Shown: positions 7,379 to 16,300 of the stretch, piece by piece
How positions within the stretch are numbered: position 1 is the first letter of the stretch
How the letters are laid out: every line of letters begins with the position of its first letter
Program-made: the position numbers and the translations under genes
The notes under the pieces: generated by a model
What the model was told of the DNA's origin: nothing
What the model saw: only the letters and a program-made list of their open reading frames with translations
Database searches by the model: none
NCBI GenBank assembly: GCA_020638595.1
Contig: JACKIG010000010.1
Location: 1-64,000, forward strand
Length of the DNA: 64,000 bases
Direction of reading: 5' to 3'
DNA from: Rhodospirillaceae bacterium
Lineage (GTDB): Bacteria > Pseudomonadota > Alphaproteobacteria > DSM-16000 > Inquilinaceae

Positions 7379-8809
7379 TCAGCGCACCGGCACCGGCTGC
7401 GGCGCCACGCGGCTGAAGCGCCAGCCGGCAACGACCGACCCGCCGGCCAGCGCCAGCCCGCCGATGCACAGATGGGCGCTGACGGCGTGCACCATATCGG
7501 CAGTCACCGGATCGGCGATACCGGCAAAATTCGCCAGCGCCCCGGCGATCGCGGCCCCCAGCGCCGAGCCGGCCGACAGCAGCGTCGGCATCAGGGCCGA
7601 TGCCAGGTCGCCTTCCGCGGGGTCCGCCACCTGCATGATCCGCTGGTTGATGAAGGCCCAGCTGATGCCGTAGCCGGAACCGATGGCGAACAGGCCAACC
7701 CCGATCAGCACCACGGAAACCGCGCCGAACCCCGCCAGCACCATGGCCATGCCGCCAGCCTGCAATACCGGGCCGAGCGCGATCGCCGCATCGGCCAGCC
7801 GGCGGCCCTGGAAGCGGGCAATGATGATGGCGGTTCCCGACCACGCCAGCGCCGTGATCGTGGCGAAATAGCCCGCACCCGTCGGCGTGAAGCCGAACAG
7901 CGTCTGCACGAACAGCGGCATGTAGACGGTCAAACCCGTCGAGGCGATAGGCATCAGCACCACCAGCCAGAACCCCCGGCCGACGACATCGCCGGGATGG
8001 AAGGCGCGGCGGGGGAACAGCGGCGTCCGGGCGGTGCGGTCGATCAGGACACAGGCCGTCAGCAGGCCAAGCGCCGCCGCAACGATGGCGAGGATGACCA
8101 GCGGCTGGCGGACATTGCCGGCCAGGCTCAAGACCAGGATACCGCCGCCGACCAGGGTCAGGCGGCCCAGCGGCAGGCGCGCGTCACCCGCATCCGGCAC
8201 CTGACGCGGGATGCCGAAGCGCACGAACCCGATCAGCATCGCCCCCAGAACCAGGTTGACCCCAAAAGCGGCGCGCCAGCTTAGCGCCCCGGTCAGCAGC
8301 CCGGCCACCACCGGGCCGGCCAGGGCCGACCCAGCCCAGACGACCGCCTCCAGCCCGAAGACCCGGGGCACCAGCCGACTGGGGAAGATCTCCCGCACCA
8401 TGGCATAGGACAGGGCGACCACCAGCCCCTCACCCAGCCCCTGCAGCCCCCGCCCGACCAGCACGACGGACATGGTCGGTGCGGCCAGGGCGATGGCGCT
8501 GCCGACCAGATAGACCGCGGCCCCAAGGTTGAGGGCGGTTCGCGCCCCCAGCCGCCGCTTGGTCCAGCCGCCGGCAGCGCCGGCGACGATGGAGGCCGCC
8601 AGATAGGCCGTCATCGTCCAGCCCATCAGCCGTGCCCCGCCAAGGTCGATGACGGTTGACGGCACGACGGTGGCGACCATGAACCAGGTCAGCGCGTGCA
8701 GGCCCACGCCCAGGCACACCGCCCAGGTGGACAGCGCGTAGCGGCCGAACAGCAGCGTCCGGTAGCTGTCCGGCGGGTCGGCCGGTGCCTGGGCTGATTG
8801 AGAAAGCAT
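7379..8809 (-). CDS. MFS transporter (drug exporter-like, about 14 TM)
   Basis: 476 residues, hydrophobic throughout, with an N-terminal W-T-M-T-A-Y-L segment and G-R-G-L-Q-G-L-G-E-G loop typical of DHA2/EmrB-like exporters. The chosen ATG lies inside the palindromic operator, so operator binding would also cover translation-start DNA; in-frame codons upstream run into the divergent regulator and look non-coding. It is divergent from the SufR-like regulator, which presumably controls it. Substrate unknown. Confidence 0.83.
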   Translation of the reverse strand: MLSQSAQAPADPPDSYRTLLFGRYALSTWAVCLGVGLHALTWFMVATVVPSTVIDLGGARLMGWTMTAYLAASIVAGAAGGWTKRRLGARTALNLGAAVYLVGSAIALAAPTMSVVLVGRGLQGLGEGLVVALSYAMVREIFPSRLVPRVFGLEAVVWAGSALAGPVVAGLLTGALSWRAAFGVNLVLGAMLIGFVRFGIPRQVPDAGDARLPLGRLTLVGGGILVLSLAGNVRQPLVILAIVAAALGLLTACVLIDRTARTPLFPRRAFHPGDVVGRGFWLVVLMPIASTGLTVYMPLFVQTLFGFTPTGAGYFATITALAWSGTAIIIARFQGRRLADAAIALGPVLQAGGMAMVLAGFGAVSVVLIGVGLFAIGSGYGISWAFINQRIMQVADPAEGDLASALMPTLLSAGSALGAAIAGALANFAGIADPVTADMVHAVSAHLCIGGLALAGGSVVAGWRFSRVAPQPVPVR

Positions 8810-8857
8810 TTGCTTTCCATACTCTGCGTGCCACAATAAAGAAAGCAATTCCTTTTC
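8802..8857. promoter_or_regulatory. Palindromic operators between MFS exporter and SufR-like regulator
   Basis: A perfect palindrome GAAAGCA-TT-TGCTTTC occupies 8802-8817 and includes the MFS start codon. A second, imperfect copy (GAAAGCAATTCCTTTTC) occupies 8841-8857, just before the regulator. The centres are about 39 bp apart. Inference: binding sites of the divergent regulator, giving autoregulation plus control of the exporter. Confidence 0.65.
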
Positions 8858-8867
8858 AAACTGCACA

Positions 8868-9509
8868 ATGGGGGCCAACCCGTTGCAGGATCGCCCGCAG
8901 ACGCGGCTGCTGTTCGCGCTCAAATCCACCGGTCCGCAGACCGCCGCCGCCCTGGCGCGCAAATTCGCCATCTCCGCCGTCGCCGTGCGTCAGCAGCTGG
9001 ACCGTCTGCTGGACGACGGTCTGGTCGAATACCGAGATGCGCGCCTGGGGGTCGGGCGGCCCAAGCGCATCTGGGCGTTGAGCCCCACCGGGCACGACCG
9101 CTTTCCCGACAACCATTCCGGCCTGATGCTGCAGATGCTGGACAGCATCGGGGCCGTCTTTGGCACCGACGGCCTGGAGAAACTGATCGCCCACCGCGAA
9201 GGCCGGGCCGCCGCCGACTATGCCGCGCGGCTGAACGGCACGGACACACCGCTGGACAGGCTGCGCCGGCTGGCCGCCGCCCGCAGCGAGGAAGGCTATA
9301 TGGCCGAGGTGACGGACGTCACTGCCACCTCGGCGCTGATGGTGGAAAACCACTGTCCCATATGCGCCGCCGCCCGTGCCTGTCAGGGCTTCTGCCGGTC
9401 GGAGCTGGCGATGTTCCAATCCGTGCTGGGGCCGGAGGTCCGGGTGGAACGGGTGGAACATCTGCTGGCCGGTGCCCGCCGCTGCGCCTATCGCGTCGAC
9501 TGGGACTAG
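8868..9509 (+). CDS. SufR-like HTH regulator with putative Fe-S cysteines
   Basis: 213 residues. An N-terminal winged helix (about 10-75, with A-V-A-V-R-Q-Q-L-D-R-L as recognition region and G-R-P-K-R-I-W wing) precedes a C-terminal region with C163, C166, C172, C176 and C206 in the arrangement seen in SufR/COG2345 regulators (N-H-C-P-I-C, then C, C, and G-A-R-R-C). Those proteins bind a [4Fe-4S] cluster. No suf genes are here; its neighbour is an MFS exporter, so it may sense redox state or a compound damaging Fe-S clusters. No clear Shine-Dalgarno precedes the ATG. Confidence 0.83.
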   Translation: MGANPLQDRPQTRLLFALKSTGPQTAAALARKFAISAVAVRQQLDRLLDDGLVEYRDARLGVGRPKRIWALSPTGHDRFPDNHSGLMLQMLDSIGAVFGTDGLEKLIAHREGRAAADYAARLNGTDTPLDRLRRLAAARSEEGYMAEVTDVTATSALMVENHCPICAAARACQGFCRSELAMFQSVLGPEVRVERVEHLLAGARRCAYRVDWD

Positions 9510-9558
9510 GCTCTCGGAAACCCCGGCGACGCGCCTCTGGCTGGAGAGGACTCGCGCC

Positions 9559-11247
9559 ATGACGTCTGCCACCTCCCCGCATCGGCTGTTCGCGGCCATC
9601 CTGCCGGCGGTCCTGCTGGCCATTCTGCCGGTCACTGCCCGCGCTCAGTTCGCCGATTGCGGCGCGGCCGGCTATCTGGGCGGCGTCGACGACCGCATGG
9701 CCGGCACAACACTGAGCTGCGACGAGGCGGTGCGCTTCACCATCACGACACCGCGCGGTCCCCGCGAAGTGCGCATCATCACCGATGCCGACGACAGCTC
9801 GGCGGATCTGTCCGGCCGGGTGGCCGGGATCCGCACCGGCATCGAGCGAGCGGCGGCGGCGCTGATGTCCATCGGCGAAGGCGCGCCCGGCAACATCACC
9901 GTCTGGGCGGCCGATCTGACGGCACCGGAAGATGCGGCCGGCATCACCGACGGGGTGACCCATCCGGTCGGCCGCAGCGATGGCGAATGCGCCATTGCCG
10001 TCTATCCCGGCGCCGACACGCCCTTCGCCATCGCCCACGAGTTCTTCCACTGCGTCCAATACGCCACCTACGGCACCAGGACCGACCGCAGCGCCTCCGC
10101 CTGGTGGGCCGAGGGCTCGGCCGAATGGTTCGCCAATCTTGCGCTGCCCGGCACGGCCAACAGCGATGCCGATGCCGGCACCTTCGATGCGGTTTCGCCC
10201 GACACGGCGCTGACCGCCATGGACCAGGAAGCCGTCGTGTTCTTCTTCTGGCTCGACCAGCGGTTCGGCCCGTCCATGGTCATGGCGCTGATGGCGGCCA
10301 TGCCGGACAGCAACAGCGAAGCCGCTCAGCAGGACGCGCTCGCCGGACTGCTGGCAGAGGACGACTTCCGCCACTTCGCCGAGGACTATCTCGACCGCAC
10401 CATCCGCCAGCCGGGCGGCCGGGCCATCGCGTCCACCCCGTTTCCCGGCGACATCTACGCCTGGAGCGAAAGCCGCACGCACGAGATCCGGGCGGACCGC
10501 TTCGTGCTCGCCCGCGCCCAGGCCGAATTCGCCTGCGGCCGCTGGTCGATCGAGCGCAGCGGCGAACACGGCACCTGGCGGGTCAGCCGCGACGAGGCGC
10601 CGTGGGAGGAGATGCCCGACCGTCTCACCGTCGAAGACGGCGCCCCCGCGCGCTATCGCATCGCCGCCTTCGGCACCGGGGCCGACGGCTTTGCCGTGAG
10701 CATAGAGGCCACGCGCGACGCTTGCGTCGCTTGCGCGGCCGTCGTCGCCGAGAGCGAGTCGGCGCGCTGCCTGATCGGCACCTGGCACCTGGAGGCCGGC
10801 GGCTACGGCGCCCAGATCGGCGAGGCCTTGCGCAGCACCGGCCTCTACGACACCGTCACCTATCCGGACCTGGAGGCGGTGCTGGTGATCGGTGCCGATG
10901 GCACCTACAGCTTTCCCGGCACACCGGAGGAGACGGTGCTGAGCACCCGGGCACCGTCGGGCGACCTGCACATCGGCTACGGCACTTTGGCCCATGAGAC
11001 CTCCGGCACCTGGTCGGTGGACGGTGACACGCTCACTCTGTGCGAGAGCTATGCTCACGTCGAAATCGACCTGACGCTCACGTCCCCCGACACGCCACTG
11101 GAGCGGTTCCGCACCGCCGGCGGCCCGGAGGACATGCCGCCGCTGAGGCGGGAACGGACCTTCACCTGCTCCGACGCTGCGCTGTCGCTGGTGGAGGACA
11201 TCCCGTTCAGCCCGACCGTCACCTGGGACTACAGCCGCGCGGAATAG
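9559..11247 (+). CDS. Secreted protein with HExxH zinc-protease signature
   Basis: 562 residues. A Sec signal peptide (1-29, ending A-R-A) is followed by a domain with H-E-F-F-H at 160-164 and, 20-odd residues on, W-W-A-E-G-S-A-E (E185/E189), matching the HExxH...E pattern of gluzincin/peptidase-MA-like metalloproteases. The C-terminal half (about 380-562) contains a beta-rich segment resembling a lipocalin-like module and several cysteines. GGAGAGGA precedes the ATG. Function is inferred only from the motif; substrate unknown. It stands alone between the SufR-like regulator and the arginase-like gene. Confidence 0.7.
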   Translation: MTSATSPHRLFAAILPAVLLAILPVTARAQFADCGAAGYLGGVDDRMAGTTLSCDEAVRFTITTPRGPREVRIITDADDSSADLSGRVAGIRTGIERAAAALMSIGEGAPGNITVWAADLTAPEDAAGITDGVTHPVGRSDGECAIAVYPGADTPFAIAHEFFHCVQYATYGTRTDRSASAWWAEGSAEWFANLALPGTANSDADAGTFDAVSPDTALTAMDQEAVVFFFWLDQRFGPSMVMALMAAMPDSNSEAAQQDALAGLLAEDDFRHFAEDYLDRTIRQPGGRAIASTPFPGDIYAWSESRTHEIRADRFVLARAQAEFACGRWSIERSGEHGTWRVSRDEAPWEEMPDRLTVEDGAPARYRIAAFGTGADGFAVSIEATRDACVACAAVVAESESARCLIGTWHLEAGGYGAQIGEALRSTGLYDTVTYPDLEAVLVIGADGTYSFPGTPEETVLSTRAPSGDLHIGYGTLAHETSGTWSVDGDTLTLCESYAHVEIDLTLTSPDTPLERFRTAGGPEDMPPLRRERTFTCSDAALSLVEDIPFSPTVTWDYSRAE

Positions 11248-11348
11248 GTCTCGGCGCATTGCGCCATCGGCGATAGGTCAGTGCGCCGCCTCTTCCGGGA
11301 GAGTAGTCTGAATGATACGCGCTGCACGACACCCCGGGAGAGGCGGCG

Positions 11349-12218
11349 ATGCGCATCAGACTGATCTCCGTACCCTATGATTCCGGACATTTCAGGGGCC
11401 GCATGGGTGCCGGCCCCGAACACCTGCTGAAGCACGGCCTGAAGGACCGGCTGCGCGAGGCGGGCCATGTGCCCGTTGCCGCCAGCGTCCATTCGGCGGC
11501 CGCGTTCCAAGCGGAAAACGAGACCGCGTTCGAGCTGATGGGCGCCATCGCCGCCGAGGTGGCGCGCGCCACCGCCGACGGCGAGCTTCCCATCGTCCTC
11601 GCCGGCAACTGCACCAGTTCCGTCGGCACGGTCGCCGGCCTGGGCAGCGCCAGGGTCGGCGTCGTCTGGTTCGACAGCCACGGTGATTTCAACACGCCGG
11701 AAACGACGACCACCGGCTTCCTGGACGGCATGGCCGTGGCCATCCTCACCGGCCATTGCTGGCGGCAGGCGGCCGGCCGGGTGGAGGGTTTCGCCCCGTT
11801 GCCGGAGCGGTGCGTGCTGCTGGCCGGCGCCCGCGACTTCGATGCGGAAGAACAGGCACGACTGGAAAACTCCGCCGTCGTCCGGATCAGCGAGACCCGG
11901 ATCCAGCGCCAGGGGGCCGACAGCGCCATGGGCACGGCGCTGGAGGCGCTGGCCCGCGAGGTCGACGGCGTCTATGTCCATGTCGACCTGGACGTGCTGG
12001 ATGCCGACATGGCGCCGGCGAACCCGTTTTCAACGCCCGGCGGGCTGACACCGGAACAGCTGCTGGACTGCCTGGAGACGGTGGCCCGGCATGTCCCAAT
12101 TCTGGCGGCCGGGGTGACAGCCTACGATCCCAAGTGCGATCCGGAAGGGACGGCGACGGACGTCGCCATCAAGGCTGTAGTGCAGCTTGCCGCCTGCCGC
12201 GAGGCCGTCTATCCATAG
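11349..12218 (+). CDS. Arginase/agmatinase-fold (ureohydrolase) protein with altered metal site
   Basis: 289 residues, ureohydrolase superfamily. The metal-binding segments are recognisable: F-D-S-H-G-D (109-113) and V-D-L-D-V-L-D (213-218). The first signature, G-G-D-H-S in classic arginases, reads G-N-C-T-S-S here (86-91), so the His ligand is replaced by Cys88. Hydrolysis of arginine, agmatine, formimidoylglutamate or guanidino acids is possible, but the changed site makes the substrate uncertain. GGAGAGGCGGCG precedes the ATG. A small membrane-protein gene follows 50 bp downstream. Confidence 0.8.
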   Translation: MRIRLISVPYDSGHFRGRMGAGPEHLLKHGLKDRLREAGHVPVAASVHSAAAFQAENETAFELMGAIAAEVARATADGELPIVLAGNCTSSVGTVAGLGSARVGVVWFDSHGDFNTPETTTTGFLDGMAVAILTGHCWRQAAGRVEGFAPLPERCVLLAGARDFDAEEQARLENSAVVRISETRIQRQGADSAMGTALEALAREVDGVYVHVDLDVLDADMAPANPFSTPGGLTPEQLLDCLETVARHVPILAAGVTAYDPKCDPEGTATDVAIKAVVQLAACREAVYP

Positions 12219-12268
12219 TTGATCCCCTTCGCCGTCCGGCGAGAACAACCCGCGGAAAGGACCAGGTC

Positions 12269-12625
12269 ATGACGAGGAAGATCATCATCGTCGCTGTATT
12301 GCTGGTCCTTGCCGCGCTTCTGCATATCAGCCAGTACCAATGGGGTATCTTCGAACGGGACCCCAGCATCCGCCTCTACACCGTCACCGAAGAGGTGCCG
12401 AACGAGGTCGCGCCGGAATATTACGGCCTGCAGCCGTTCGGCGGCCAGGTCCACCGCGGCTATGTCCTGGGCCTGTTTCTGCCGTTCTGCTTCCTGGCCG
12501 GAGCGTTCTTCATGGTCGGTGTCGGAAAGACCAGACAGGGTACGTTGTACCTGACAAGCATCGGTTACGGCTCTCTGGCGTTCGTGGCCGCCGCCATCGG
12601 GGCGGTGCTGGTGCTGCGGATCTAG
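12269..12625 (+). CDS. Small membrane protein of unknown function
   Basis: 118 residues with three hydrophobic segments: one at the N-terminus (about 4-20) and two after residue 65, with a ~45-residue loop between them. GGAAAGG lies about 12 bp upstream of the ATG. I recognise no family. It follows the arginase-like gene in the same direction and could share its transcript. Confidence 0.6.
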   Translation: MTRKIIIVAVLLVLAALLHISQYQWGIFERDPSIRLYTVTEEVPNEVAPEYYGLQPFGGQVHRGYVLGLFLPFCFLAGAFFMVGVGKTRQGTLYLTSIGYGSLAFVAAAIGAVLVLRI

Positions 12626-12755
12626 ATCTCAACGATGCTGCGTTTTGCTTCCATCCCGTCGGCTCATGTGATTTAGATGATGAATAGTGTGATAGCGAGC
12701 ATGACGTCCCCTGACGACTCTCTCCGCACCGTCAATATGGCAGGTCCATCGCAAG

Positions 12756-13220
12756 GTGCCGCTCACCGAGGTGGCGCGGTCGCCGTTGCTGGCGACCATG
12801 CTGCAGTGGTGGCAGGCACGCTGCCGTGACAAGGGCTGCCTGATCGGGCGCAAGGCCATCGACCCGCTGGATCTGCCCCGGCAGGCATTTTCCCACCTGT
12901 CGCTGCTGGAGTTCGTCAACGCGCCGTCGTTCCGGATGCGCGTGGTGCTGGCGGGCGAAGGGGTGTGCGCGCTGTTCGGTCGCAACCTCAAAGGGGCCAT
13001 CGTCGACGAACTGTACCGCGCGGAAGACTATGAGGTCGCCCTGGCCGACATCGGCGGCATGGTGGCCACGCGCGAACCCGTCGCCGTCTATCGCGAGGTC
13101 GTCAGCCCCGACGACCGGCTGATCACCTATTTCCTGCTGATGCTGCCGCTGGCGTCCGACGGCACGACCGTTGACGGCATCGTCAGCACCCTGGACTGGA
13201 AAATCACTCCCCGCATCTAA
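12756..13220 (+). CDS. PAS_5-type PAS domain protein
   Basis: 154 residues matching the alphaproteobacterial PAS_5 (PF07310) pattern: N-terminal L-x-x-W-W-x-A-R-C, G-R-K-A-I-D-P-L-D-L-P, then F-R-M-R-V-V-L-A-G-E-G-V and a C-terminal S-T-L-D-W. These single-domain proteins are common in the class and poorly characterised. The start is a GTG; no stronger in-frame alternative is seen. It precedes the glutamate dehydrogenase gene by 160 bp. Confidence 0.75.
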   Translation: MPLTEVARSPLLATMLQWWQARCRDKGCLIGRKAIDPLDLPRQAFSHLSLLEFVNAPSFRMRVVLAGEGVCALFGRNLKGAIVDELYRAEDYEVALADIGGMVATREPVAVYREVVSPDDRLITYFLLMLPLASDGTTVDGIVSTLDWKITPRI

Positions 13221-13381
13221 CCCTGGGTGTCTGGACAATACCGCCGCGCCTGTGAATCATCGCGGGTGGAGACTGCGCGAATTGGCCCATTGGCGTCGAT
13301 TTGCTACTGCTAGACCGAATCACGACCAAGAAAAACAGCCGGCCCAGAACCTGAGAGGGCCGTGCTAGTGGGAGAGGATGG

Positions 13382-16300
13382 ATGTCGCTGCAGGCCGACC
13401 AACACAAGAGCGAGCTGATCGAACAGGTCGCCAGCACGGTTCGCGGACGGATTTCCGGCGACCGCGCGGAACGCGCCGAAACCTTCGTGCGGCTCTTCTA
13501 TCGCAACGTGCCGCCGCGCGACATCATCAGCGGCGAGCCCGAAGACCTCTACGGTGCAGCCCTGGGCCTCTGGCAGTTCGGCGAGCAGCGCCTGCCGGGT
13601 CAACCGAAGCTGCGGGTCTTCAACCCGTCCTACGACGAGCATGGCTGGCACACCCGACACACGGTGGTGGAGGTCGTCAACGACGACATGCCGTTCCTGG
13701 TGGATTCGATCAGCCATGCGCTGCTGGAGCGGGGGCTGACCGTCCATCTGGTCATCCACCCCATCGTCGCCGCCGAACGGGATGCCGATGGCAACCTCGT
13801 CGCCCTGCGCGACCCCCACGACGCCGCCAACGGCACGATTTCGGAAAGCTTCATGCATGTCGAGGTGGACGAGCAGACCTCGGCAAAGGACCTGGAGGCG
13901 ATCGCGGACGAGCTGCGCCGGGTGCTGGCCGACGTGCGCGTCGCCGTCGAAGACTGGGCGACCATGCGCACCCGTGTGTCGGACACGATCGGCGCCTTGA
14001 AAGGGCGGACACTGCCGCTGCCGACGGAGGATGTCGACGAGGTCGTCGCCTTCCTGCGCTGGCTGGACGACAACCACTTCACCTATCTCGGCTATCGCGA
14101 ATACGGCTTTCTGGAGCACGAAGGCCAGACCGACCTGAAGATCCTGCCGGACAGGGGCCTCGGCATCCTGCGCAAGCCCGAGGTCTCGGTGTTCGAGGGC
14201 ATGAGGCAGTTCGCAGCCTTGCCGCCGGACATCCAGCAGTTCATGCGCCAGCCGCAGCTGCTGATGGTGACCAAGGGCAACATGCGCTCGACCGTGCACC
14301 GGACGACGCATCTGGACGTCGTCATCGTCAAGAGCTTCGACGACGCCGGCGAGGTCTCCGGCGAGACCATGTTCGTCGGGCTGTTCACATCGCAGGCCTA
14401 TTTCACCAGCGCCCGCGAGATCCCGTTCCTGCGCCAGAAGGTTGCCCGGGCCATGAGCCGGGCCGGTTTCGACCAGCGCGGCCACGACGGCAAGACGCTG
14501 ACCCACATCCTCAACACCTATCCGCGCGACGAGCTGTTCCAGATCGACGATGACGAGCTGGTCGACAACGCCGTCGGCGTGCTGCAGCTGCAGGAACGGC
14601 CGCGCACCGCGCTGTTCGTGCGCAAGGACCCCTACCAGCGGTTCGTGTCGTGCATGGTCTACATCCCGCGCGACCGCTTCAGCACCGAGATGCGCCGCAA
14701 GATCCAGGACATCCTGGAGCGCAGCTACAACGGCAAGCTCTTGTCCTTCCGCACCGAGCTGACCGACGGCGTGCACGGTCGCGTCCACTACATCATCGAG
14801 ACGCCGCAGGGCGAACTGCCCGACATCCGCGCCGAGGAGGTCGAGGAGCAGCTGGTGGAAGCCAGCCGCGGCTGGCCGGATCGCCTGCGCGACGCGCTGA
14901 TCGACGCCAAGGGGGAGGAGCGCGGCCTGACGCTGTTCCACCGCTACGGTGAGGCGTTCTCCACCGCCTATTGCGAAGAGAACCTGCCTGGGGCAGCGAT
15001 CAGCGATGTCGACCGCCTGGAAGAGGTGGTCGCCAGTGGCCGCATCGGGCTCAACCTCTACCGTGCCGTAGCGTCCCTGGAAGATCGCGTACGCTTCAAG
15101 CTTTACCACGCCGGCGGCCCGGTCTTCCTGTCGGACGTGCTGCCGATGCTGGAGCGCATGGGCTTCAAGGTCCTGAGCGAACACCCCTACGAGGTGCAGC
15201 TGCAGGACATGAAGGGCCAGTCGATCTGGATCCACGATTTCGGCATGGCCAGCCGCGATGGCCGCGCCATCGACCTCGGGGGCGTCAAGGAGCTGTTCCA
15301 GGACGCGTTCGAGCGGGTCTGGACCGGGGAGATGGAGAGCGACGGCTTCAACCACCTGGTCCAGGGCGCCGGGCTTTCGTGGCGCCAGGTCGTCATCCTG
15401 CGCACCTACGGCAAGTACCTGCGCCAGGCGCGCTTCGCCTTCAGCCAGGACAGCCTGGAAGCGACGCTGGCCACCTACCCGGACATCGCCCGCCAGATCG
15501 TGCGCCTCTTCGAAGCCCGTTTCGACCCGGGCCTGGCACGCGACCGTGCCACTGCTGCCGGCGGCATCGTCGTCGAGCTGGAACACGCCCTGGACGCGGT
15601 GGAGAACCTGGACGAGGACCGCATCCTCAGGCGCTTCATCAACCTCGTCGTCGCCACCCTCAGGACCAACTACTACCAGAAGGGCGCCGACGGTCTGCCC
15701 AAGCCGTATCTGTCGATCAAGCTGGACAGCCACAAGATCGACGAACTGCCGCTGCCGCGGCCGCTGGTGGAGATCTTCGTCTACAGCCCGTGGACGGAGG
15801 CCGTGCATCTGCGCGGCGGCAAGGTCGCCCGCGGCGGCATCCGCTGGTCGGACCGGCGCGAGGATTTCCGCACCGAGATCCTGGGCCTGATGAAGGCGCA
15901 GATGGTGAAGAACACCGTCATCGTGCCCGTCGGCTCCAAGGGCGGCTTCGTCGTCAAGCGCCCGCCGCGCGAGGGCGGACGGGAAGCGCTGCTGAACGAA
16001 GGCATCGAATGCTACCGCACGCTGATGCGCGGCATGCTGGACGTCACCGACAATCTGTCGGGTGCCACCATCGTGCCGCCGCAGGAGGTCGTCCGGACCG
16101 ACGGCGACGATCCATACCTGGTGGTCGCCGCCGACAAGGGCACGGCCGCCTTCTCCGACATCGCCAACGCCGTCTCGCAGGACTACGGCTTCTGGCTGGA
16201 TGACGCGTTCGCGTCGGGCGGCTCGGTCGGCTATGACCACAAGAAGATGGGCATCACCGCCCGCGGCGCGTGGGAATCGGTCAAGCGCCATTTCCGCGAA

